64,000 nt of DNA. It comes from Aquila chrysaetos chrysaetos. Its lineage: Eukaryota > Chordata > Aves > Accipitriformes > Accipitridae. The position numbers and the translations under genes are program-made. The stretch is from assembly GCF_900496995.4 (NCBI RefSeq), contig NC_044027.1, forward strand, positions 14,222,743 through 14,286,742, written 5' to 3'. Under the pieces are notes generated by a model. The model was not told the DNA's origin. It was given only the letters and a program-made list of their open reading frames with translations, and did not search any database. Below, one piece after another: positions 55,827-64,000 of this stretch (the stretch's first letter is position 1; each line of letters opens with the position of its first letter).

Positions 55827-57418
55827 GGAGGCCGCAGGAGGAGTCGAGGCAGCGGAGGCGTAGCGCGGCGCTCTTCCTCCTCCCCTCACCCCCTCCTCAT
55901 CACCTTGCCCGTTACACACAGCCCATTCATTCCTGCACATCCTCATCGGCAACTACAGATCCAAAGCACTCGCCGGCCTTGCACGGGAGACGGGACCCGG
56001 AGCGGCTCCTCCTGCACGTCCCCAGCACGGGGATGTCTTGCCAGCGACCAAGCCGGGGCTGTGCTTCTCCGCTCTGCTGCATCCATGGGCAGCACAACTG
56101 CCGTGTACGGCTCTGGGCATGTGAATGGGGTTTGAGTAGGGGCTGCCTTGCGGCAAAGGCCCTCTGCTTCCCTTCCGGGGAAGGAGGGGGTGTGGAGGGG
56201 AGGAAGGCACGTGTGTATGTGTTGGGCAGTGGTAACTGCAATTTCCCTTTTGAATTTCACTTAAGTTTCCTGTTGCTGTTTGGTTTGGGAAACCACTGTG
56301 AGGGGTGAGGTGTGAGCCTGCACGTGTCTGTAGGCAGCCACCTCTGCCTGCATGGGGAGGTCTGAAATGGGTAAAGGAAGTTGTAGGGAATGTCTGTGGG
56401 TTGCTGGAAGCCCAGGGTGCCATCTCTCCCTTTTTCTGGGTAAGGAAAGCCCCCTCCCTCCATCTCTTCTGCAAGGTTCCCTGGGTCTTCCTTTCCCACT
56501 ACCGCCCCTTCTCGGGTGAAGCTGGGAACCTTCTGGGCTGCAGGGGTCTGAGCTGGCTCTGGAGCTGGAGACAAGGTCCCTGGAGGGACCCGGCTCTGTG
56601 GGAACAGCTATGCAAAGACACTGCTCGAGCGGCGCCTGCTCAGGCTCCCTCTTAACGGGCACAGAACCTCACATGTTCGCACACGTTCATCTCTGGGTCC
56701 AACCTGCCCTCTGCACTCCCTGTTTCCTCCTCCATGCTTTGCTGCCCTGGGGCTGGGCTGGCCTCAGTGGCACAAGGTGACCGTGGTTGCTACTGCTTGG
56801 TCATAAATTGTAGTGACAGCCCCATAGCAAAGGGATTTCCCCACGAAGCAGCATGTTCCCCTGCTCTTTTAGGGAGGCATCCCTGCAGCAAAGGCAGCAT
56901 GGGGGGGCAAGCATGCAGCTTTACATGCATTTATATACTTGCGCTGGAAACAAAAAGCATAAATAGCTCAGGACAGCGGGTTATACCTGGAGAATGCTCT
57001 TTCTTTTTGTCATTCCCTGCTGGTGTTGCTGTGCTGGACCTCGAGCAGAGGGACCACGCTTCCAGTGCCACCAGCAGCAGCGTCTTGAAGGCAGGTGAAT
57101 GAATGGAGATGTGGTCTGGATCATACCGGCAGCATCACTACAAGGGCAGAAACGGCTGGTGCTGGGTTTGAGATGAGCTGTCGTGTCCACAGGTCTTGAC
57201 CAAGGTGGTCCACAGCTTCGCAGCTGGAGAGGGGATGTTTCTTTTTGGGGTTCCCAGGCCGGGTGTTGGAGGGGGGACACACATGGCTCTGGGCTGGTGT
57301 TTGCTGGGGGTCGGGGGCAGCAGGGATCCTTTCTCTGGTACTCCTGCAGACCATGGAGGGGGCGGTGGTGCTGCCCCCAGCCAGGCTGCTTGGCTTTTGC
57401 TGCTGCACTGCTTTACTG

Positions 57419-57432
57419 GGGGGGGGGGGGGG
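57419..57432 (+). repeat. G14 homopolymer in PTPA 3' UTR
   Basis: An uninterrupted run of 14 G. In the mRNA it could stack into a G-quadruplex, and it is a likely site of sequencing length error. Confidence 0.85.
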
Positions 57433-58516
57433 TGTGGAGGGAAAGGCCTGTTTATGAATTTATTTTTTTTTTCCCATGATTTTCTTTTTGCCAGACCTAC
57501 TTGTTCCTTCTTGTAAAGGTTCTTGCAGGTGCTCAGGGGAGGGAGAGCAAGAAAAGAGTAAATTAAGAGGCAGTGAAACGCAGGTGTCCGCAGAGCTAAA
57601 GCAGAGCTTTTTAGCACTGCTACTGTCCAGTCTGCTCCTGGCTTGGCCCTGGGTGGGGGGCAAGGATCTTCTCACCTGCCTGAAACAACTCTATAAGCTT
57701 GCATTTTAAATGAAAATGGAAGACTGGGGTTAAGTCTTGTTTTGCTCCAAAATGGGACATGCGTTTTGTTTTGGCTTTCCAAACGGATCCAATCCTGGAG
57801 TGGTTCTGGAGATCTGTGTGTTTGCTGGGACTTTAGTCCATCTCCAGTGGAGTGGTTCAGCAGCCAGTGCCTAGAGCAGACACCCCAGGCATCTCCACCT
57901 GTGCCCCCTCGTGTTGCTGCGTGGCTTTTGTCAAGGGTCACCATGCTTTAACTAGCTGTGCAGCATCTGGCTGGCCGTGGCTAAGCTAAAGCCCCTGGTT
58001 TCCCAAAGCTGTCCAAGGGTCGGGAACACATTTCTCCTGGTCATCTTATAGAAATGGGGCTTCCATGCAAAAGGATAGGTGGAAATGTTGACTTCCATGC
58101 ATGGGAGGGACACCAAGAATGTGAAATACAGCCCCAAAAAAGGGTGGGGAGGTGCTTCCTTCCCCTGCAGCTGCAGCCACTGCTCCCTGGGGACAGTGTC
58201 CCTGGGCTTGGGACCTGCCAAGGAGGTGGGAGGAGGCTGTCGTAGAGCTCTCTGTTTCTTGCTTGCCTGAGTCTGCACATCTGTCCTGCTAGGGATTTTT
58301 GGACTTCAAGCAGCTAATTCTTGAGTCTTATCAGCCCACTTGGTATGTGCCCCCGTTACGCGGCAGCCAGCTGCTTGCCTTGCTCTGACTCCCACCAACG
58401 TCCGTCACTGGTTCTCGGGGCTCTGCTCTCCTGGTGGGTCCGCACACGTAGCAGCACCCAGGGCTGCTCGATGTCCAAAGCAGCACTCCCCCATCTCCTC
58501 CTACATTGTGGTTTTA

Positions 58517-58522
58517 ATTAAA
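58517..58522 (+). terminator. PTPA: PTPA poly(A) signal
   Basis: ATTAAA followed within 10-40 bases by a strong GT-rich region (GTCTCTGTGTTTTG, then GACTGTGTTGGTCTC). The pairing of hexamer and downstream element makes this the most likely PTPA 3' end. Confidence 0.65.
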
Positions 58523-58545
58523 GTCTCTGTGTTTTGCACCGGTGA

Positions 58546-61500
58546 CTGTGTTGGTCTCTCTTGGGCTGGGGTTTGCTCCGGCTTTGGGAGCAGAGCCAGT
58601 GAAGCCGATGGCTGGAGCCTTTGGCACAGGGAAGAGGCTTTGTGGAGGCACTTGCCGTGTCGGTGGTTATCTCTTGCTTGCACCAAAATTGACTTGTTAT
58701 TTAACTGCATGAAGCGAGTATATCCAGTCTGTCTTTGTATCCTTCCTAGGTGTCTTTCTGTCATATAGTGTGTTTTATTTATTTATTTAACTTTTTTTGC
58801 TGTGTCCATCCCCCTCTCTCCCAGCTTGGATTTGGCAGGTAGGTGATGTGTAAAGCCTATTCCCAGGCCAGCAAATACCTCTTGAAGATCAGAGACTCTC
58901 ATAACCAAAGGATGTTTGAGCCTTGTTTTTGAGGCAGGGTGAGAACTGGAACCTTTTTTTTCAGATGTTTTTCCTGTCCTGCTGTAGGGGCTGACTCAGG
59001 ACTTCCAGCATCAGTTTAGCTCAGCAGCTTTGCTGGATTTATATAGAAAATTATACCTGGACCTTCTCATGAGTGGTTGGAGCTAGCGTAGATGTGCTTA
59101 GCAAATGCTGGTTTTCTTGTCGCTGGGTTATATCTTCTCCATCAACGCAGACCAACTGTGTGAGTGCATGTTGCTAAAAGTGGCAGCAGTGTGGAGGGAT
59201 GGATAGTGTGCAGAAATGTCATCTTGGATCACAGATGTTTTCTTTGAAGGCACTTGAATTCATCTTGAACGTGTCCCTTGGTGAACATGACGTGCAGTGA
59301 AGGGGAAGCAGACGTAGTGTGGGTTTCTCACCATCTTCCTGCTCAGCCCACTGACCAAGCCAGTTTTTTTAAATTCAGTTTTCCGAACTGGATCCTTTGG
59401 GGTTGCAATACATAGGCCAGTTTGTGTTTCTGGTTAACAGCTGTTGCCTTTACATGGGGCGCGTTTCGCAAATCGCTGTCAACCTTCCCCTGTCTCTTTC
59501 TTCGCAGCCCTCCTTTATAAATGATCGTTCATGGCAGCCAGTAATAAATGAAGTAAGAGTTAAGAGAAGCAGCCTCGTGCGGTGATAGTAGTAAAAGAAT
59601 AAAAAATAGAACTGTTTCATGCCATTGTTGCTGTATTAACTTGTCCCTGGTGTGCGGCTCAGTTCCATTACGTAGTGCTGGGTTTCTGCTATTAAATAAA
59701 CAAAGAAGTCCCCGCTGCAGGACCAGCATTTGTTGAGCAGCACAATCTGAGCTGGCAGTTTCCAGGACAAAGATGTGCTTCGTACCCCAAGGAACTGGTG
59801 TTGAACCACACAAGAGCCCTGGATGCCGCAGTGTGTCCCTGCAACTGCGTTGAGTTCCTTCCCGAGAAAGGGAAGGAGGCAGAAATGGGTGGGAGAAGGT
59901 GGAATTGGTGGTTAACGGTAACTGCTAACGTAACCTGAACTCTTCCACTGCCAACGTGCTGGTGGGAACCTTCTACAGTTGAGAAGCTCACAGGAATCTT
60001 GTTGCTGCTTCAACAAGGACTCTCTTAGCTCAGATACAGAATTTAACAGGGCTTTTGGAGGTCATTTCATGCTCTGATAGCCAAGAGGAGAGATCTTCAT
60101 CCTTTAACGTTGCTTCCCTGTTGGTGGATGAGCACTCTTCCCATTGACATCGGAAGAAACTTGAGCGTCCTGGGGATGGACATGTCTTTCCCTGGACTGA
60201 TCTTGTAAAAAATGTGCCAAACTTCAAATTAGGATGAGCCAAATTGAAAAAGGGCTGCCTCTACATGAGATTTAGTGAGGGCTGAACCATGATGGGCATC
60301 TTCAGCTTGGAGATATGCTTGTTCTGAAGAGCACAAGGCTGTGAACAGGCTTCAGAGGTTAGAAAAGGCTTTTGAGGGGGTGGAGTGGGTGCTTCTGCTT
60401 GCTATAAAAAGCCTGGGCTTGGGAATGTCTACATCGGCTGGCTCTACGCAGGGCGTAAATACAGTTGTCACTAAAATTGGAACGAGTCACCCCCCGTGTT
60501 CCCAGTTGCAACTGTAACACAGATAATAAATAACATTGAGATCCCTCATCAGAATTCGGGCTCCTTAATGCTTGGTGTATGCAAACCCATGGAAACAGGA
60601 GTGGGGTCTTGCGGGAATGGCACTGCGGGGCCCTGATCCAGCGGGCACCGAGGTGTGTGTTTAAGTCCTCCTGAGCACATACTCACTTCCTTTTATAAAA
60701 ATAGATTAAGGATGTGCTCAAGGATTTGCTGAGCCTATAAATGGAGGAAGGAGAGAAAGCAGAGGAGCAGTTCCTTCTCAGTTCTTTTGTTTCTAAGACA
60801 CCTGGGAGAGAGAAGCTTGAGCAGATTGCACTGCACAAGTCAGGGTACCCAAATTCTCTATTTTGGCATGAATTCCTCCCAGTTTTATGTGTGGAAACAG
60901 TTTTTTTGGAGATGGTGAGGTCTGCAGTGCTGGACTCCAGCCTGGTGAATAGTTACGTAGCTGTAGACCACTTCATGTATGCAGAGTTAATGAGGGACAG
61001 CAGCACTGCGCTTCTATAGCCTTCGTGTAGACACAACACTTTGGGTTTCAAGTGGTAATGCTGCTAAAGGAAATATATGTTGTACTATTGCTAAAGGAGC
61101 AAAGCATGCCAATGTTCCTAAGAGTCGATAATGTCCTGTAATGGCTACAAACTATATAAAATTGACTGGTGTGGTGGTTAGAAAGAAATTCCAGCTAGAT
61201 TGTAAGATCCTGGAGCATATTCTTTTATTGGGTACTATCTGATCACTGAAAGCAACTGCTCTGCAAAGGGTCTTACTTTTCCATGTTCAGAGCATATACC
61301 TTTAAAAATATTAGTTTAGGTATTACATATCCCCTTTGAAAAAATTCCCTTGTAGGCAAGAATAAAACTTACAAAAAGGCTGTTACAGAGATCATCAGCT
61401 CTCTATTAGATAGCTTGGAATATGCTCCACTAGCACCAGAGTTTAGTCTTCTCCAAATTACTGTAGAGGATTTGACTGTATCTTGCTGATCCATCCACAT

Positions 61501-64000
61501 TTTAATTTCCTCTGCACGGATACATATTGCAGGATGCTGGAAATCCCCAAGCCCACTGGAGCTGCAAGACTGGATGTTTCATCCTGTAACACCAATAAAA
61601 TGTTAATGCATACTAATAGCAACAGCAAAGGGGTTTATGGAGCGAGCTTGGAAGTATTTTATAATTGCCAGGGTATCTGTGTCACAGAGAATTTGGGGTT
61701 AGAGTCATCAAGTATTGCACTTTGTCAACACAGGAAAAGAAAACCCCTCAGATATACCTCAAACCTACTAATTTTTATAATTAAAGGGGGAAGATGGGAG
61801 ATGAGTCCCAGGGGAGAGAGTCAAACATAAATTGCATATACATGAGAGCTGCCCGCTGGTTTGGATGGATTCAGAAGATGTGGGCTCAGTTGCCTACTCT
61901 ACCGCAGACCCCTGCTGTAACCTAAACTAAGGACGCTGCCTCAGTTTCCCACCTGGTGATCAAGAGTAAAAGCACTGTCCTACTTTATAAACCCAGTAAA
62001 TCTGGGTATGAGGTGACGTAAATACATCAGTAACATGAAATCCAGGGAGCTGGTGCGTGGGTTGGCTTCTCTGCACATTGCACTGCCCGGCTGGAGCATC
62101 TCATGACTTCTAGCAGCTCCTCGTGTTTCCACTCAGCCCAGCCTGGTGGTGTGGTCCTGTTTACTGCAACCTAAGATTAAAAAAAAAAAAAAAAAAGATA
62201 AATTTGAAATTGGGGGCAGAGGGACCAGGTTTCCCCCATCTTGCAGCATTTCCACGTGCTGCTCTTGCTGGAGCTGCCAGCCTTCGGTTGCATCCCTCAT
62301 TCTGCCTGTCCTGAACATGCATCTCTGAGATGCTCCAGCTGGTGTTGGAGGACCGTGGGACAAATAAAGTAGCAGCGAGGCTGTGGAGATGGTGCCCCAT
62401 CAGAAGCACCATGCCAGGAACCGCTGATCCGCTCCGGCTGGCAGTTGGCTCTGCCGTTTCTCACGCTGGACCGGAGCACGTGGTCTCCGTGGTCCATGGG
62501 CAGAAGGGGAAGAGCCTGGATGACCACAGCGCTGCTTGTTTTAATAGATGTGCTCCAAAACCTGGGGATTTTCCAGAGTCAACAGATTCCAAGCCAAGGT
62601 ATAAGCCAGAGGCATTGCCTAACCCAGCAGGCACCGGAGGGCCAAGCTGAAGAAGCTCTGCATGTAAATGCTCCTTAAACAATGTTAGGCTGAGTTAATC
62701 CAGCGGTAGCTCCAGGGGGACAAACTGAAGGCTCAATCCTCTCCCTTATCTCTCCTTGTCACCAAGCCGGAGGACCGAGCCCGGCGCACAGCGCCGCAGA
62801 GCCCGGGGTGTTCGTGTCCTGGCTTTTGGGGCTTTTTAACCATGTTCTCGCCTCTGGTTCATATGGGAGTGGAAGAGCCGGGATGTTCGTGGTGTTGCGG
62901 GGACCACAAGCATGGCCTTTGCTGGGGGCAGATGGAGGAGAGCAGCTGTGGAGCCTGGACCTGGGGGTTGTCCTCTGGCCCTGAGAGTCCTCCCGGCTTT
63001 TGTGGCATCTGTAGGGCCACCCTCAGGGTGCCGCTTTGCCCCTGCACAGGGTCATCCCGCATCCCGACCCGAGCCCTGCTGGAAGCCATCTGCAAAGCTT
63101 TCCCTTGCCTTACACCAGCATGGGGCTGATGAGGGTGAAGCCTGTCACTTCACGCAAGGATTTTGGGCTGGTGTTCGCTCTCCAGCACCAAAGCAAATGA
63201 AACAGTGGGTTTCTGAAACGCCGATCTCCGAGCTGTGCGTCCAACAAGCCCTGGCTCTTTGCTAGTGGGGAGTTCATAGGAATATCCCTGAATCCTGAGC
63301 ACCCTGACACCCCAGCACCCCGTTTGCAAATGGAGCAGGAGCAGGTTCCTGTTCGGGGTGTGCAGCCCCAAATGCCGCTGAGCGTGTGCGCTAACGCCGG
63401 CAGCACCGGGCAGGGTGCAGGCAGCACGGGGTTGTGCGCGGCAGCCGCTGCAGGCAGCCGCGGCGAGGAGGAGAAGTGGGCACGGGCACGGCACGTCGTG
63501 GTGGTGTTTTGTTCATCCTCACTAGGGAGCGGAGGAGAAACAAAAGCTGGAGCAGCGCAGGGCACCAGGCTGGCTGGGTGAGGAGGAGAAAAAAATAAAT
63601 AATTGTGCAGAATTTCATCGGGGAGCTTGAAAAGAGGCAATTTTGTGAACAAATAGTCGCCTCTCGGAGCAGAACTTCCCCGTCTCCAATTTCAAAATTC
63701 TGTTCACATCAACATCTACTTTCATGTTGTAAAACCTGGGGAAAAAGGGAAAAAAAAAAAAAGCAGCTTCACACATTTCAATGCAAAAGCCTCATTTTGG
63801 CGAGGAAAAGGGGGGGGAAAGCACTCTTTGGTGGTAGTTTATACAAAAAGCAACCCCCAAAATGAAAGTGTGGAAATACTCAGGGACCCAAGGCAGGTGT
63901 GGCTGCCTTGAAGCCTGTGGCTGCTCTTGCCCATGCGGGGCTGAGCCCGAGCAGGGCCATGAAGCGGCTGCTGGAGTCCAGCCCCAGGCTTAAAAGACAT
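58546..64000. other. Intergenic region downstream of PTPA
   Basis: No conserved coding exon, RNA gene or mobile element was recognised. It contains an A18 run at 62179-62196, a TATAAAAA string at 60403-60410 with no convincing gene behind it, and a CpG-rich patch around 63380-63520. In human the next gene is IER5L; its coding sequence is not visible here. Confidence 0.55.
62179..62196 (+). repeat. A18 homopolymer
   Basis: A run of 18 A in the intergenic region. Upstream sequence shows no gene-like or retroposon-like body, so it is not called a retrocopy tail. Confidence 0.85.

Larger units (their letters stand above)
55827..58545 (+). other. PTPA: PTPA 3' UTR
   Basis: Non-coding sequence from the TAA to the ATTAAA signal at 58517-58522. 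No earlier AATAAA was noticed. Many open frames on both strands are short and have no domains. A G14 run lies at 57419-57432. Confidence 0.65.

Noticed and set aside
60403-60526. TATAAAAA followed by an AATAAA about 115 bases later, suggesting a tiny transcription unit
   Set aside because: No coding frame, no RNA structure that I can recognise, and both hexamers are common by chance.
62150-62200. A18 tract as a possible retrocopy tail
   Set aside because: The upstream sequence does not resemble any gene, SINE or CR1 end, and no target duplication was seen.
1-64000. CR1 elements, tRNA genes, CRISPR arrays or prokaryotic operons
   Set aside because: No CR1 3' octamer repeats, no cloverleaf that I could find by eye, and no regularly spaced identical repeats. 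The genes are clearly spliced vertebrate genes. Small RNA genes could still be missed without a structural search.

Overview
This window is vertebrate nuclear DNA, almost certainly from a bird. It holds three intron-containing housekeeping genes whose order and strands match human 9q34.11 (DOLPP1, CRAT, PTPA). Exons are short, introns begin GT and end AG, and a CpG-rich promoter sits between CRAT and PTPA. A solo LTR in a PTPA intron has, in its sense orientation, the TGTATTGGG start and CCACAACA end that I associate with LTRs common in neoavian birds. No bacterial, plasmid or viral coding content was found, and most long open frames are chance frames in introns or GC-rich DNA.

Layout. Positions 1-9170 (+) carry the 3' seven exons of DOLPP1, an ER dolichyl-diphosphate phosphatase; its first exon lies before the window. 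Its 3' UTR probably runs to about 12060. CRAT, carnitine O-acetyltransferase, lies on the minus strand with all 14 coding exons between 29701 and 15233; the exons join in frame to 626 codons, the human length. The DOLPP1 and CRAT 3' ends converge near 12.1 kb. PTPA, the PP2A activator, is on the plus strand with ten coding exons between 30267 and 55826 (321 codons) and a 3' UTR to about 58.54 kb. From there to 64.0 kb I see no gene; in human the next gene is IER5L, which would lie beyond the edge.

CRAT and PTPA are head to head, with start codons 565 bases apart inside one CpG island. That interval has two perfect CAAGATGGCGGC elements facing CRAT, three related AATATGG/ACATGG/AGATGG elements facing PTPA, and a CTCF-like site. 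These elements contain ATGs, so they create upstream open frames and limit where transcription can start.

Points of interest: CRAT has a perfect SKL peroxisomal C-terminus but lacks the internal methionine that starts the peroxisomal form in human; the YY1/TISU-like array lies in the shared promoter; the solo LTR has a near-perfect 5-base target duplication and an internal 40-50 base repeat array; and PTPA intron 8 holds a CpG-rich patch. I found no evidence for a new multi-gene system here. The window is ordinary conserved genome plus these local features.
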